Below are positions 1 through 10,560 of a DNA stretch of 64,000 nucleotides, piece by piece. Origin of the DNA: Swaminathania salitolerans. Lineage in GTDB: Bacteria > Pseudomonadota > Alphaproteobacteria > Acetobacterales > Acetobacteraceae. A model generated the notes under the pieces. It did not search any database and was not told the origin of the DNA. It saw only the letters and a program-made list of their open reading frames with translations. Position 1 is the stretch's first letter. Each line of letters begins with the position of its first letter. The stretch covers positions 496,001-560,000 of the forward strand of contig NZ_BJVC01000001.1 of assembly GCF_007988945.1 (NCBI RefSeq). Reading direction: 5' to 3'. The position numbers were made by a program, and so were the translations under genes.

Positions 1-2081
1 GTCAGGCCGATGGTGCCGTGGTCGTGACCTATGGCGATACCGTCGTGCTCTGTACGGCCGTCGGCGCCAAGACGGTCAAGCCCGGGCAGGATTTCTTCCC
101 GCTCACGGTCAACTACCAGGAGAAGTCCTACGCTGCGGGGCGCATCCCGGGTGGCTTCTTCAAGCGTGAGGGGCGTCCGTCCGAGTCCGAAACCCTCATC
201 GCCCGCCTCATCGATCGTCCGATCCGTCCGCTCTTCCCGGATAATTTCCGCAACGAAGTGCAGATCACCGCGACCGTGCTCAGCCATGACATGGAGAACG
301 ATCCGGCGCTCGTCGCACTGATCGGGTGTTCGGCTGCGCTGACGCTTTCCGGCATTCCGTTCTACGGCCCGGTCGGTGTGGCGCGCGTCGGGCGGATCGA
401 TGGCGAACTCGTCGTCAATCCGACCATCGCGCAGATGAAGGAGAGCGCGCTCGATCTCGTGGTCGCAGGCACCAGCGAAGGCGTCCTGATGGTCGAGTCC
501 GAGGCGTCCGAGCTTTCCGAGGATGTGATGCTCGAGGCCGTGACCGCCGGTCATGACTCGTTCCAGCCGGTGATCGATGCGATCATCGATCTTGCCGAAC
601 ATGCCGCAAAGCAGCCCTGGGATCTCGAAGGGCCGACCAAGGAGCAGATCGCCCTGCGCAAGCGGGTCGAGAAGATCGGCACCAAGCTGATGGCCGACGC
701 CTACAAGGAAAAGGCCAAGCAGGCGCGTTACGAGAAGATCGCGAGCGCCAAGGCCCGCATCGTGGAGGGACTCGAGGAAGAAGGGCTCGATGTCGAGCTG
801 GCCAAGCCGATGCTCAAGGAGCTCGAGGCCCAGGTCGTGCGCGGTGCCATTCTCAAGACCGGACTCCGTATCGACGGTCGCGACACGAAGACGGTCCGCC
901 CGATCGTCTCCGAGGTCGGTATCCTGCCCCGCGCTCACGGTTCGGCGCTTTTCACGCGCGGTGAAACCCAGGCGCTGGTCGTCGCCACCCTCGGCACGAC
1001 GCAGGACGAACAGATCATCGACGCGCTCGAAGGCGAGTATCGCTCGAACTTCATGCTGCATTACAACTTCCCGCCTTACTCGGTCGGCGAGTGCGGTCGT
1101 ATGGGCAGCCCGGGCCGTCGCGAGATCGGTCATGGCAAGCTGGCTTGGCGCGCCATCCACCCGCTCCTCCCGGGCAAGGACCGTTTCCCGTACACGGTGC
1201 GCATCGTGTCCGAGATTACCGAGAGCAATGGCTCGTCCTCCATGGCCACGGTCTGCGGTTCGTCTCTCGCGCTGATGGATGCCGGTGTTCCGCTGCCGCG
1301 TCCGGTTGCCGGTATCGCCATGGGGCTGATCAAGGAAGATCGCGGCTACGCCGTGTTGTCGGATATTCTCGGTGACGAGGATCATCTCGGCGACATGGAT
1401 TTCAAGGTGGCCGGAACCGAGGCGGGCATCACGGCCCTCCAGATGGACATCAAGATCACCTCGATCACCCCGGAAATCATGAAGGTTGCGCTCGAGCAGG
1501 CGCGTGACGGTCGTATCCACATTCTCGGCGAGATGGCGAAAGCGATCGACGAGGGGCGTGAAGGCGTGTCGCGCAATGCGCCGAAAATCACGACCATGAC
1601 CATCGCGAAGGAAAAGATCCGCGACGTGATCGGGCAGGGCGGCAAGGTCATTCGCGAGATCGTCGAGGTCTCGGGCGCCAAGGTCGATATCAATGATGAG
1701 GGTGTGATCACGATCGCGGCCTCGAATGACGAGCAGGCCCAGAAGGCCATCTCGCGCATCGAGGGGATCGTGGCCGAGCCGGAGATCGGTCGCATCTATG
1801 ACGGCAAGGTCGTCAAGACCGCCGATTTCGGCGCGTTCGTGAACTTCCTCGGCCCGCGCGACGGCCTCGTTCATATCTCCGAGCTGACGGACGGGCGCGT
1901 CGCCAAGACGACCGATGTCGTCAAGCAGGGAGATGCCGTGAAGGTCAAGGTCGTGGGCTTCGACGATCGCGGCAAGGTCAAGCTGTCGATGCGGGTTGTC
2001 GATCAGGAGACCGGTGCCGATATCTCGGAGAGCGTCGGCGCCAAGCCGTCTCGTCCGTCCAGACAGCGCGACGCTGACTGA
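1..2081 (+). CDS. pnp: Polynucleotide phosphorylase, 5'-truncated by the window edge
   Basis: Phosphorolytic 3'-to-5' exoribonuclease of the RNA degradosome. The open frame runs in from the left edge (first complete codon at 3), so the true start lies outside; about 690 of the usual 700-715 residues are visible. Domain order is as expected: first RNase PH domain, helical linker, second RNase PH domain with the acidic active-site stretch [13 protein letters not shown] near 1371-1409, a KH domain whose GQGG loop is at 1632-1643, and a C-terminal S1 domain (about 1785-1990, containing DFGAFVNF). The C-terminus is short and basic. In alphaproteobacteria pnp normally follows rpsO. An inverted repeat follows the stop codon. 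Confidence 0.97.
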   Translation, partial: QADGAVVVTYGDTVVLCTAVGAKTVKPGQDFFPLTVNYQEKSYAAGRIPGGFFKREGRPSESETLIARLIDRPIRPLFPDNFRNEVQITATVLSHDMENDPALVALIGCSAALTLSGIPFYGPVGVARVGRIDGELVVNPTIAQMKESALDLVVAGTSEGVLMVESEASELSEDVMLEAVTAGHDSFQPVIDAIIDLAEHAAKQPWDLEGPTKEQIALRKRVEKIGTKLMADAYKEKAKQARYEKIASAKARIVEGLEEEGLDVELAKPMLKELEAQVVRGAILKTGLRIDGRDTKTVRPIVSEVGILPRAHGSALFTRGETQALVVATLGTTQDEQIIDALEGEYRSNFMLHYNFPPYSVGECGRMGSPGRREIGHGKLAWRAIHPLLPGKDRFPYTVRIVSEITESNGSSSMATVCGSSLALMDAGVPLPRPVAGIAMGLIKEDRGYAVLSDILGDEDHLGDMDFKVAGTEAGITALQMDIKITSITPEIMKVALEQARDGRIHILGEMAKAIDEGREGVSRNAPKITTMTIAKEKIRDVIGQGGKVIREIVEVSGAKVDINDEGVITIAASNDEQAQKAISRIEGIVAEPEIGRIYDGKVVKTADFGAFVNFLGPRDGLVHISELTDGRVAKTTDVVKQGDAVKVKVVGFDDRGKVKLSMRVVDQETGADISESVGAKPSRPSRQRDAD

Positions 2082-2091
2082 TCTCCCGTTT

Positions 2092-2124
2092 CAGGAAGGA
2101 GGCCTGCCGAGGCTTTCCTTCCTT
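2092..2124 (+). terminator. Hairpin after pnp
   Basis: Directly after the pnp stop codon, AGGAAGGA (2093-2100) pairs with TCCTTCCT (2116-2123), with further pairing of GCCT to AGGC inside, leaving a small loop. The stem is long but no T-run follows, so it may act as an RNA-stabilising 3' end or a weak terminator rather than a classical intrinsic one. Confidence 0.45.
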
Positions 2125-2141
2125 GGAGTACAACACAGATT

Positions 2142-3572
2142 ATGATGTCGATTGATACCGTCCGTATGGCTGGCCGGGATGTGCTTCCCCTCGTTGAGGG
2201 CGGGAAAGGCGTTTCGGTCTCGACTGGTATTTCCGCTGGCCACTGGGCCGAAGCAGGCGGGGTGGGGACGGTATCGGCCGTCAACGCCGATAGTTATGAC
2301 GAGAACGGTCACCGCATTCCGCAAACCTATCTCGGACGCACGCGCCGGGAGCGGCATGAAGAGCTGATTCGCTACGCCATCGAGGGCGGTATCACCCAGG
2401 TCAGGATCGCGCGTGAGATCGCGGGATCCAGCGGCATGATCAACGCCAATCTTCTCTGGGAGATGGGCGGTGCCGAGCGCGTCATCGAGGGGATCCTCGA
2501 AGGGGCACCGGGGCTGATCGACGGACTGACCTGCGGTGCCGGGATGCCTTACCGCCTCTCGGAAATCGCAGCGCGTCACAAGGTTCACTATTACCCGATC
2601 GTTTCCTCGGCCCGTGCCTTCAACGCGTTGTGGAAGCGCTCGTACAGCAAGACGGCCGAGCTTCTCGGAGCCGTGGTCTATGAGGACCCCTGGCGTGCCG
2701 GCGGGCATAACGGATTGTCGAACACCGAGAATCCTCTCTCGCCGGAAGATCCGTATCCCCGCGTCGCGGCATTGCGACGGTCCATGAACCAGTTCGGTCT
2801 GGGTAGCGTTCCGATCATCATGGCGGGGGGCGTATGGTGGCTGGAGGAGTGGTCACACTGGTTCAACAATCCTGAAATCGGCCCCATCGTCTTCCAGTTC
2901 GGCACGCGACCGCTGCTCACCCGCGAGAGTCCCATCCCCGCTGCCTGGAAGCGCCGCCTGCGCCGCCTGAAGGAGGGAGACGTCTATCTCAACCGTTTCT
3001 CGCCCACGGGTTTCTATTCCTCGGCAGTCAATAACAGCTTCCTCCGCACGCTTCGGGCCCGTTCCGAGCGGCAGGTCGCCTATAGCAGCGAGCCCATCGG
3101 CGAGCATGACACGCCGCACGGGATCGGCGCCCGCAAGCGCGAAGTGTTCATGACCGCGGCCGATCGGGCTCATGTGCTCGGCTGGGAGGCGGCAGGCTAC
3201 ACGGAAGCGATGCGCACGCCTGATTCGACCCTGGTGTTCGTCACGCCGGAGGAGAGCCGGACCATCGTGGCCGATCAGGTCGCCTGCATGGGCTGTCTCT
3301 CGGAATGCCGCTTCTCGAACTGGAGTCAGCGCGGTCCCGGATACACCAACGGTGCGAAGGCCGATCCCCGATCCTTCTGTATCCAGAAAAGTCTTCAGGA
3401 CATCGCGCATGCGGATGATCTGTCGGGCGAGGCCGAGGCCGATGCGCTTGTCGATCATAACCTGATGTTCGGCGGCACCAATGCATGGCGTTTCGCTACC
3501 GATCCGTTCTATGCTGACGGTTTCACACCGTCGGTCAAACAGCTGGTCGAGCGGATCATGACGGGGCGTTGA
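2142..3572 (+). CDS. Nitronate monooxygenase-like NAD(P)H-dependent flavin oxidoreductase
   Basis: A 476-residue member of the 2-nitropropane dioxygenase/nitronate monooxygenase TIM-barrel flavoprotein family, in its long alphaproteobacterial form. Support comes from the N-terminal LPLVEGGKGVSVSTG stretch, the glycine-rich PIIMAGGVWW near residue 230 and the conserved FQFGTRPLLTRESPI segment. Near the C-terminus is a cysteine cluster (CMGCLSEC, then a later Cys in RSFCIQK) that looks able to bind metal or an Fe-S cluster; this is inference. Substrate is unknown. The start at 2142 is ATGATG with only a weak, distant GGAG, so the second ATG is equally possible. It follows pnp by 60 bases and abuts the FUSC gene. 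Confidence 0.85.
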   Translation: MMSIDTVRMAGRDVLPLVEGGKGVSVSTGISAGHWAEAGGVGTVSAVNADSYDENGHRIPQTYLGRTRRERHEELIRYAIEGGITQVRIAREIAGSSGMINANLLWEMGGAERVIEGILEGAPGLIDGLTCGAGMPYRLSEIAARHKVHYYPIVSSARAFNALWKRSYSKTAELLGAVVYEDPWRAGGHNGLSNTENPLSPEDPYPRVAALRRSMNQFGLGSVPIIMAGGVWWLEEWSHWFNNPEIGPIVFQFGTRPLLTRESPIPAAWKRRLRRLKEGDVYLNRFSPTGFYSSAVNNSFLRTLRARSERQVAYSSEPIGEHDTPHGIGARKREVFMTAADRAHVLGWEAAGYTEAMRTPDSTLVFVTPEESRTIVADQVACMGCLSECRFSNWSQRGPGYTNGAKADPRSFCIQKSLQDIAHADDLSGEAEADALVDHNLMFGGTNAWRFATDPFYADGFTPSVKQLVERIMTGR

Positions 3573-3604
3573 ACCCCGCTTCATTGCAGGAAGAGGTGGC
3601 GTGC

Positions 3605-5560
3605 ATGGTGAAGGGTCGATCCCGTCAATCGTTCATGCCGTTTCTCTCCGCCTTCCTGTCTCTCTCCTCCAACCGCTTCGCCCGCTTTGCCATCACGCTC
3701 ACTCCGGAGCAGCTCAGCCTGCGTGAAGGGGTACGCGCCGGTGTCATCACGGCGCTCGCTCTGCTCCCCTCTCTGCTTTTCGATGCGCCGCTCTATGCAT
3801 GGAGCGCCTTCTCCTGTTTCTGGGCCTGTCTGATCGATCCGGGCGGTCCGCAGCGCGAGAGATTCGAGGTGCTGGGTGGATTCACCCTCGCGGGGAGCCT
3901 CGTCGTGGCCCTCGCCTCCTGGGGGGCGTCTTTCGGTCCGGTTCTGATCCTTCCGATCGTCGCGCTGATCGGTCTGGGATGCGGCATCTCACGGATTTTC
4001 TCTCCGGCCATCATGCAGCTCTGGGTGCTGGTGGGCTGCGCCGGACTGGCGGCGACCGGCTTTCCGTCGCAGCCCGCCGGAGCGCTCGCGATTGCGGGGC
4101 TTTTCTTCGGTGGCGGGGCACTTGCCTCGCTTTTCTGTCTGGTGCTCTGGCGGCAGCATCCATACGCACCGGCCCGCCGAAGTCTGGGTGCCGTTTTCTT
4201 CGTTCTCGGCCTCATGGCGCGTGAACTCGCGGCGGGTCGCCTTCGTGAAACGGTTCACCGCCAGAGCGTCCGCAATGCGATCGAGCGCGCACGTGCCCTG
4301 ATTCGCGCGCTCGACGCGCGCCACGGCAATCAGCGCGTGCGTATGCGCATGGAAGCAGCCCTGTCGACGGCGGAGCGCCTCTTCACGGCTCTGCTCGCTC
4401 TCGAACATCTTGCCGAGGCGGGGCGTCTTGTGCATGAGGCGCGCGTACCGATACGCGCCATGGCGACGATCTGCCATGAGACGATGCGGCAGCTCGGGCG
4501 CTACGAGCCCGATTTCAGCGTCTTGCGGGAGCTGGTTCGCAGCTTCGGCCGTCAGATACATGGCGACAACCTCGTCCAGACCATGCCTTTCGTTGCAAGC
4601 GTCACCAGTCTCGAGGCGATGATCGGAGCCTTTTCCCGCCGCTCCGGATCAGAGGCCGGGCGGAAAGGAATCGTCTGGCGGCGTCCGGGGGCGGGACAGT
4701 GGCTCTACGCGGCACGGCTTTCCGTGGCCCTGTGTCTTACCGAGCTCGTCTGCCTCTATGGCGGACAGGGTTTTTCCTACTGGGCACTGATCGCAGCGCT
4801 GCTCGTCATGCAGCCTGCCGGCCATGTCACCCTCATTCGCAGTGTGGAGCGGGTCACGGGCAGTCTTGGCGGAAGCCTGCTGGCGGCCTGTTTCGCGATC
4901 CTCCTGCCGGGAAAAGCCGCTCTTCTGGTCGTCGCCGTCTTTCTCTCGCTCGCGGCCATTGCGGTCAGGGCCGTCAATTACACCCTGCTCGTGTTCTTTC
5001 TGACCGGCCTCATCGTGGTGATCGCCGAAGCCGTGATGCCCGGCGAGGGAATCGTCTGGACGCGCGTTCTCGACAACACGATCGGCAGCCTCGTCGCCCT
5101 GCTTTGCGTGTCGTTCCCACGGCCCGGACGTGAGCTGGGCGAGCGCGACACCGCCCTGCGCCGCGCGCTCGTCGCCAATTACCGTTACGCTGCGCTGGTG
5201 CTTTCGGGAGATTGCGATCCGACGCAGACGGATCGCTTGCAGCGCGAGGCGGGCATAGCGACGATTGCGGCAGAATTCTCCCAGAACGGTCTTCCCCTGT
5301 TCGGCGGTCTGGCGGCACAATTGCGGGAGTCGAAAGCCCAGTCGGGAGTCGCCCTGCTGAAATCCCTCCGCTGTCTGAGTGGAGAGATGACGCTCTACCG
5401 GTTCGACATGCTGGATGGCCTGCGTGCACCCGCGCCCGCGGCAGCTCGGGAAATGGCATTATACGCAACCCGGCTCGAAGCCGGAGCACCGCTTCCGGAC
5501 TCCATCGTCATTCCGGGCGATGAGGTAACAGCGCTTCAGGGTCAGGCCCCCGCGAACTGA
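3605..5560 (+). CDS. FUSC-family inner-membrane transporter
   Basis: About 651 residues with the architecture of the FUSC / aromatic acid exporter (AaeB, fusaric-acid-resistance) family: a hydrophobic N-terminal block of several membrane helices (for example ALALLPSLLF and VALIGLGCGI), a hydrophilic middle domain rich in Arg/Glu helices, and a second hydrophobic block (VAVFLSLAAIAV, LLVFFLTGLIVVI), then a cytosolic tail. Such proteins are proposed to export aromatic acids or other small molecules with an HlyD-type partner, which is not present next to it. I place the start at ATG 3605 because AGGAAGAGG lies about 8 bases upstream; a TTG at 3569 inside the previous stop region is possible. Substrate unknown. 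Confidence 0.8.
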   Translation: MVKGRSRQSFMPFLSAFLSLSSNRFARFAITLTPEQLSLREGVRAGVITALALLPSLLFDAPLYAWSAFSCFWACLIDPGGPQRERFEVLGGFTLAGSLVVALASWGASFGPVLILPIVALIGLGCGISRIFSPAIMQLWVLVGCAGLAATGFPSQPAGALAIAGLFFGGGALASLFCLVLWRQHPYAPARRSLGAVFFVLGLMARELAAGRLRETVHRQSVRNAIERARALIRALDARHGNQRVRMRMEAALSTAERLFTALLALEHLAEAGRLVHEARVPIRAMATICHETMRQLGRYEPDFSVLRELVRSFGRQIHGDNLVQTMPFVASVTSLEAMIGAFSRRSGSEAGRKGIVWRRPGAGQWLYAARLSVALCLTELVCLYGGQGFSYWALIAALLVMQPAGHVTLIRSVERVTGSLGGSLLAACFAILLPGKAALLVVAVFLSLAAIAVRAVNYTLLVFFLTGLIVVIAEAVMPGEGIVWTRVLDNTIGSLVALLCVSFPRPGRELGERDTALRRALVANYRYAALVLSGDCDPTQTDRLQREAGIATIAAEFSQNGLPLFGGLAAQLRESKAQSGVALLKSLRCLSGEMTLYRFDMLDGLRAPAPAAAREMALYATRLEAGAPLPDSIVIPGDEVTALQGQAPAN

Positions 5561-5677
5561 ACGAGGCATTCCGCTTCTGCGTAGCGTGACAACCCGCAGC
5601 GCCCCTGGTCCCTGGTCCCGGGCGTTTCCTTTCCTCCGTGCGCAGGGACTGCATTGCCAGATCCCGGGAGGGAACGT

Positions 5678-6100
5678 CTAGATCAGGCAGAGTTCGGACA
5701 AGGCGCGCCGGAGATCGGGGGGCAAGGTATCGAGCCCTTCATGGGCACTTCGCGTGCCGAGATCGGCAGGCGCGTCGTCGGGCCTGAGATAGCGCCAGCC
5801 CTGGAACGGCCGCATCGCGCGGGGCTCGACCGGGATGATCTCGTCGGTGACGAGAATATGCGTCCCGATCTGCCCGTCCGGCCGGGTGAAGGGACGAAAT
5901 CCCGCGACAGGCTGGCGGCAGAGAACCAGCCCGCCCATCACACGATAGAGCGAGCCCTGGTTTTCGATCTCGGCGGCCTGTTTCGGCATGGTCCGGGTGC
6001 GGACGACGCCGTATCCGTCGATCCGCTCCCCCTGACGCATCCATGCGGCAAGTTCGTCGAGCGTGGTGCATCCCACCACGAGCTTGATCATATGGAGCAA
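5678..6100 (-). CDS. DUF1489 family protein
   Basis: A 140-residue protein matching the small alphaproteobacterial DUF1489 family in length and in its N-terminal pattern LHMIKLVVG followed by LAAWM and an RTRTMPK stretch. No function is established for the family. The start is a TTG at 6100 (TTG-CTC-CAT-ATG); I prefer it to the ATG at 6091 because family members usually begin with a residue or two before LHMIKL. It lies three bases after the nucleoside hydrolase stop and is probably co-transcribed with it. Confidence 0.75.
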   Translation of the reverse strand: MLHMIKLVVGCTTLDELAAWMRQGERIDGYGVVRTRTMPKQAAEIENQGSLYRVMGGLVLCRQPVAGFRPFTRPDGQIGTHILVTDEIIPVEPRAMRPFQGWRYLRPDDAPADLGTRSAHEGLDTLPPDLRRALSELCLI

Positions 6101-6103
6101 GGC

Positions 6104-7201
6104 TCAGTGTTTCCCCATCAGGTCCCGCGCCTGGGCGATGTAGTCCTTCTTGAAGCGTGCGACATCGATTGCCTGCACGATCCGGACCTTCCTCAGCCCC
6201 ATGGTGCGGGGGGCAAGCGACTCGGGCCAGACCCGCGCATGGCCGTAGAATAGTCCCTTGCCGGTCTCGACATCCATATAGGCCTCCGTCGAGCGCGTGA
6301 TCAGCGAGGGATCGACCGCAACTGCGCTCGTTACCTCATCCCACATCGCGAGCGGGACATAGTATCTGGTCAGATAGTGCGTGACCGGGGTTTCGTGCCC
6401 CTTGCCGATCCCCGCGACATCCTGTTTCGAGAGGGTGACGTCGTTCGAGACATTCGCAACGGACGTGATTTTCGGCCAGGGTGCGCTCAGGGTGATGTGA
6501 GCGGCTTCGGGATCGAAGATCAGGTTGAAGTCGGAAGCGTTATCCGCATTGCCCGTGACGGAGGTCATGGAGAGATCGAGATAGCCGCCCATGAAGACGA
6601 GCTGTTTCGCCGTTGCCGCGAAACTCGGATCGAGACGGATCGCCAGAGCGAGATTGGTCATGGGGCCGCCCTCGATAATGGTCACCTGATGCGGATGGGC
6701 GTGAACCTGCTGGATCAGGAAAAGCGCGGCCGGAATGCCCTGGGGCCGGATGGTCGGCGCGCCGTCGGGCGAGGCGGGCACATCGGGCTGGCTGTCCGGC
6801 GTGTGGGCCATCGATCCCATCCCGCCCCAGGCGCCTTTCCAGGGGAGGGTTCCGAATTGCTGCTCGCGCAGGCGCGTCAGGGCAACCGTGTTGATCAGGG
6901 GCTGCGTCGCCCCGTCATAGACCGGAATGTCGCGATGGCCGGAGATTTCCAGAAAACGCCTGATCCGGGCGCTTTCCGCATTTTCCCAGTCGTCTCCGGC
7001 GACGACCGTGATCCCGAGAAGCGTGACATGCGGGTTGTTCAGAAGCGGGATCACCGACTGGATATTCGACCCGCCCGGACCGAGATAATCGTTATCCGCA
7101 ATGACCAGTTCCTTCGCCGCCTGCGGGGCGGCGTGGAGCGGCGCGGTCGAAGCGGCACCGAAGGCGGCAAGGGCGAGGCTGGCGAAAAAGCGGCGAATCA
7201 C
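6104..7201 (-). CDS. Exported nucleoside hydrolase-like protein
   Basis: About 365 residues related to inosine/uridine-preferring nucleoside hydrolases, which cleave ribonucleosides to base and ribose. Family signs are LLGITVVAGD, EGGPMTNLALAI and FNLIFDPEAAHI. The first metal motif is unusual: where the family normally has DxDxxxDD, this protein reads DNDYLGPGGSN, losing the aspartate pair, so catalysis or metal binding may differ. An N-terminal signal peptide (RRFFASLALAAFGAAS, cleavage after LHA) predicts periplasmic export. I chose the GTG at 7201 because GGAAGG sits about 8 bases upstream and the signal peptide then starts directly; an ATG at 7279 would add an uncharacteristic basic extension. 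Confidence 0.8.
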   Translation of the reverse strand: MIRRFFASLALAAFGAASTAPLHAAPQAAKELVIADNDYLGPGGSNIQSVIPLLNNPHVTLLGITVVAGDDWENAESARIRRFLEISGHRDIPVYDGATQPLINTVALTRLREQQFGTLPWKGAWGGMGSMAHTPDSQPDVPASPDGAPTIRPQGIPAALFLIQQVHAHPHQVTIIEGGPMTNLALAIRLDPSFAATAKQLVFMGGYLDLSMTSVTGNADNASDFNLIFDPEAAHITLSAPWPKITSVANVSNDVTLSKQDVAGIGKGHETPVTHYLTRYYVPLAMWDEVTSAVAVDPSLITRSTEAYMDVETGKGLFYGHARVWPESLAPRTMGLRKVRIVQAIDVARFKKDYIAQARDLMGKH

Positions 7202-7296
7202 GGCGTGTACCTTCCGGACAAGAGGCAGAAGACGAAAGGAAGCGCGAGAGTTCCTTCGGGAAAGCGCCTCCCGCCTCATCCATGCGGGAGAATCGG

Positions 7297-8562
7297 TCAG
7301 AGGACCAGTGCCGAAAGAAGCGCCTCGAGACGCAATCGTCCTTCACGGGTCGCGATCAGCCTCTCGCGATCGAAGGTCAGATAGCCCTCCTCGAGGGCCG
7401 CATCCAGAATCCGCGGATCGAGACACTCGCCGATTTCCCTGCTCGTGCGCGTCCGGAACGCCGCGCAGGAAATCCCTTCCGTAAGCCGCAACCCCATGAG
7501 AAGCGCCTCGCGACCGCGCTCCTCCGCCGAGAGCGGAATTTCCTCGGTCGATCCGCAGCCGCCCTGTTCGACCCGCCCGGCCCAGGGCTCCGGGGCACGA
7601 TGACGGCGTATTGCCAGAAGGTCGTCGCCGATGGTGAGACGCCCGTGTGCACCGGGGCCGATACCGATATAGTCCTGATACCGCCAATAGGTCAGGTTGT
7701 GTCGGCTCTCGGCGCCGGGGCGTGCATAATTGGAGATCTCATAGGGCAGCAGCCCGTGACGTCCGGCAATGTCGGCCGTACGCTCGTAAAGGCGCGCAGC
7801 CTGCTCGTCATCGGGCAGATGGAAGCGACCCTGACGATAGAGCGCCTCGAATTTCGTGCCCTGCTCGATGGTGAGCTGATAGAGCGAAAGATGGTCGGAG
7901 GCGAGAGAGAGCGCCCGGTCGAGCTCCCCGGACCATTCGGAAAGACTTTGCCCCGGGCGGGCATAGATCAGGTCGAAAGACACCCGCGCGAACAGGCTGC
8001 GTGCCGTTTCGAGAGCTGCAATGGCCTGGGAGGCGGAATGCTCCCGCCCGAGAAAACGCAGCGAGGCGTCGTCCAGGCTCTGGATCCCGAGCGAGATCCG
8101 GTTCACCCCGGCCTCGCGAAACGACGCCAGCTTCGCCCGCTCGACGCTGGTGGGGTTGGCTTCGAGGGTTATCTCGAGATCGGGTTCCGCGTCGAAATAT
8201 CGCGACGCGTCCTCGATCAGGGCTGCGACCGTCTCCGGATCCATGAGGGAGGGCGTGCCCCCTCCGAAAAAGATCGAGCGGAGCGGGCGGCGACCGGTTC
8301 GCGCCGCGTCATGGGCCAGCTCCTTTCGCAGCGCCGAGGCGAAACGCTCCTGGGGGATCGTTTCCCTGACATGGGAGTTGAAGTCGCAATACGGGCATTT
8401 CGCCAGACAGAAAGGCCAGTGCACATAAAGCGAGAGCGGAGCGGCCCCGGTCAGATCGCGATCCTCACGCCGAGCTCGACCACACGATCCGGCGGAATGC
8501 GGAAGAACTCCGTGCTGGGTACCGCATTGCGCACCATGATGAGGAACAGCCACATCCGCCAC
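7297..8562 (-). CDS. hemW: Radical SAM heme chaperone HemW
   Basis: Related to oxygen-independent coproporphyrinogen oxidase but of the HemW type, which binds heme and inserts it into respiratory proteins. The radical SAM cluster motif is CLAKCPYC (Cys52, 56 and 59 from the GTG at 8562), followed by FFGGGTPSL and a C-terminal HemW domain. The conserved domain begins only near residue 42. The 8562 start lies about 110 bases inside the upstream kup gene, and its first 36 residues do not look like HemW. No ATG, GTG or TTG lies closer than the GTGs at 8562 and 8553; a CTG at 8454 overlaps the kup stop. The true start is therefore uncertain. Confidence 0.9.
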   Translation of the reverse strand: MADVAVPHHGAQCGTQHGVLPHSAGSCGRARREDRDLTGAAPLSLYVHWPFCLAKCPYCDFNSHVRETIPQERFASALRKELAHDAARTGRRPLRSIFFGGGTPSLMDPETVAALIEDASRYFDAEPDLEITLEANPTSVERAKLASFREAGVNRISLGIQSLDDASLRFLGREHSASQAIAALETARSLFARVSFDLIYARPGQSLSEWSGELDRALSLASDHLSLYQLTIEQGTKFEALYRQGRFHLPDDEQAARLYERTADIAGRHGLLPYEISNYARPGAESRHNLTYWRYQDYIGIGPGAHGRLTIGDDLLAIRRHRAPEPWAGRVEQGGCGSTEEIPLSAEERGREALLMGLRLTEGISCAAFRTRTSREIGECLDPRILDAALEEGYLTFDRERLIATREGRLRLEALLSALVL

Positions 8563-10439
8563 AGGGAAAGCTTAGGCAGGGTCGAGCGCACAACCAGCTC
8601 GCGCGAGACGAAATAGGAAGCCTGGATGGCGTCGAACTCGATCCCCGCAGCATTCAGCTCCTCGAGTGCCCTCGGCAGATTCGGCATCTCCATGAAGCCG
8701 TAGCGGATGATGACGCGATGGATATTGGGCGCGAGCTCCTGAACCATGGCACGATGGCCGCGCTCCGCCTCGGGCTGATCGAGATTTTGCACGGTAACGA
8801 ACAGGACATGATCGTGAAGGACCTTGTTGTGCTTCAGATTATGCAGAAGGCAGGTCGGAACCGTATCGGGATTTGCCGTGAGAAAAACGGCCATGCCCGG
8901 GACACGCAATGTACGCGACTGCGGAAGGCGGGCGAGAAACGACGCCATCGGGAGGGAATCGGCCTGCTGACGGGCGCGAACGAGATTGCGTCCTCTGGCC
9001 CAGGTGGTCATCAGGATCGTGGCGGTCACGCCGATGGCAAGCGGAACCCAGCCGCCATCGGGGATCTTGAGCACGTTGGCCGCAAAGAACGTCCCGTCGC
9101 TGAGCAGGAAAAAGCCGAAAACCAGCCCCGCAACCGGGGCGCTCCAGTCGAAGACACGACGGAACACGACCATTGCCAGCACGGCCGTGCACATGAACGT
9201 GCCCGTCACCGCAATGCCGTAGGCTGCTGCCAGAGCCGAGGAGGAGCGGAACGAAACCACGAGCAGAATGGCGCCGATGGCGAGAACCCAGTTGAAGACG
9301 GGCAGATAGATCTGCGCCTCTTCCTCTGCATTGGTGTGGGTGATGCGCATCCGCGGGAGATAGCCGAGCTGGATGAGCTGACGGCAGAGCGAGAAGCCGC
9401 CCGAGATACCGGCCTGACTCGCGATGACGGTGGCCATCGTGGCGAGCAGGAGCAGAGGGATCTGCGCCCAGTGCGGGGCGAGATGGTAGAAGGGGTTCTG
9501 CAGGGCGGCCGGATCGCGCAGGAGGAGCGCGCCCTGGCCGAGATAATTCAGGGTCAAGGCGGGCAGGACGAGAAACAGCCAGGCGTAACGGATGGGGCTG
9601 CGTCCGAAATGGCCCATATCGGCATAGAGGGCTTCCGCGCCGGTCACGGCGAGCACGACCGAGCCGAGCGCGATGAAAGCGAGCCAGCCGTGATAAAGGA
9701 CGAACTGCGCGGCGTAATAGGGCGAGAGCGCCATCAGGATATGCGGCGTCTGGATGATCGAGTGGATCCCCATGACCGCGAGCGAGACGAACCAGACGAG
9801 CATGATCGGCCCGAATGCCCGGCCGATCTTGCCGGTGCCGAGCGCCTGCGCACTGAACAGCGCGATCAGGATCACGATGGCGACAGGAATGATGATATGA
9901 GAGGCCGAGGGCACCGAGACCTCGATTCCCTCGATGGCCGACAGAACCGAGACGGCCGGCGTGATGATGCCGTCTCCGAAGAACAGACAGGCGCCGCCTA
10001 TCCCGACGATACCGAAAAGCCACCGGAATCTGGGCGATTTGCAGACGCGCTGGGCGAGTGACATGAGCGCGATGATGCCGCCTTCGCCGTCATGATCGGC
10101 CCGCATCACAAGAGTGACGTATTTGATCGTGACGACGATCATGAGCGCCCAGAAGATCAGGCTCTCGATCCCCATGATCTCCCAGCCTTCGGCGGGATGG
10201 CGGATGGAACCGACGATCTGGACCGAGGCCTGGAAGGCGTAGAGAGGGCTCGTTCCGATATCGCCATAGACCACGCCGAGAACGCCGAGCAGGCCGGCGA
10301 GCCCGACCGGGGCCTTTCTGTGCTGATCGTCGGCGGCGCCGAACTCGCGTATCGGGCCCTGCTCGCCGGCAGCGGTCCGGGGCAAAGGGGTCGAGGCGGG
10401 GTCGGGCGAACCTGGCTGACCGTCAGGCCTGTCTGTCAT
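8451..10439 (-). CDS. kup: Potassium uptake protein Kup
   Basis: A 662-residue KUP/HAK/KT family K+ transporter of the inner membrane, thought to couple K+ to proton import. The hallmark [15 protein letters not shown] lies near residues 55-69, preceded by a hydrophilic N-terminal tail of about 45 residues rich in Pro, Gly and Arg. About twelve membrane helices follow (for example [20 protein letters not shown]), then a cytosolic C-terminal domain of roughly 150 residues. Its 3' end overlaps the 5' part of hemW if the GTG start of that gene is used. Convergent or divergent neighbours give no direct clue to regulation. Confidence 0.96.
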   Translation of the reverse strand: MTDRPDGQPGSPDPASTPLPRTAAGEQGPIREFGAADDQHRKAPVGLAGLLGVLGVVYGDIGTSPLYAFQASVQIVGSIRHPAEGWEIMGIESLIFWALMIVVTIKYVTLVMRADHDGEGGIIALMSLAQRVCKSPRFRWLFGIVGIGGACLFFGDGIITPAVSVLSAIEGIEVSVPSASHIIIPVAIVILIALFSAQALGTGKIGRAFGPIMLVWFVSLAVMGIHSIIQTPHILMALSPYYAAQFVLYHGWLAFIALGSVVLAVTGAEALYADMGHFGRSPIRYAWLFLVLPALTLNYLGQGALLLRDPAALQNPFYHLAPHWAQIPLLLLATMATVIASQAGISGGFSLCRQLIQLGYLPRMRITHTNAEEEAQIYLPVFNWVLAIGAILLVVSFRSSSALAAAYGIAVTGTFMCTAVLAMVVFRRVFDWSAPVAGLVFGFFLLSDGTFFAANVLKIPDGGWVPLAIGVTATILMTTWARGRNLVRARQQADSLPMASFLARLPQSRTLRVPGMAVFLTANPDTVPTCLLHNLKHNKVLHDHVLFVTVQNLDQPEAERGHRAMVQELAPNIHRVIIRYGFMEMPNLPRALEELNAAGIEFDAIQASYFVSRELVVRSTLPKLSLWRMWLFLIMVRNAVPSTEFFRIPPDRVVELGVRIAI

Positions 10440-10560
10440 TTCTCTTCCAACTCACGGCAAACACGGGACGGACATCGCGCACGAAGACGTGAGCAATTGC
10501 GCGCCTGAGCTTTGCCATACGATCCTTTCGGCAGCGACCGCAAGCGCGTGATGGTTCGCT

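Noticed and set aside
2092-2124. Attenuator or riboswitch for the nitronate monooxygenase gene
   Set aside because: It is a simple hairpin adjacent to the pnp stop, with no alternative structure or known ligand motif.
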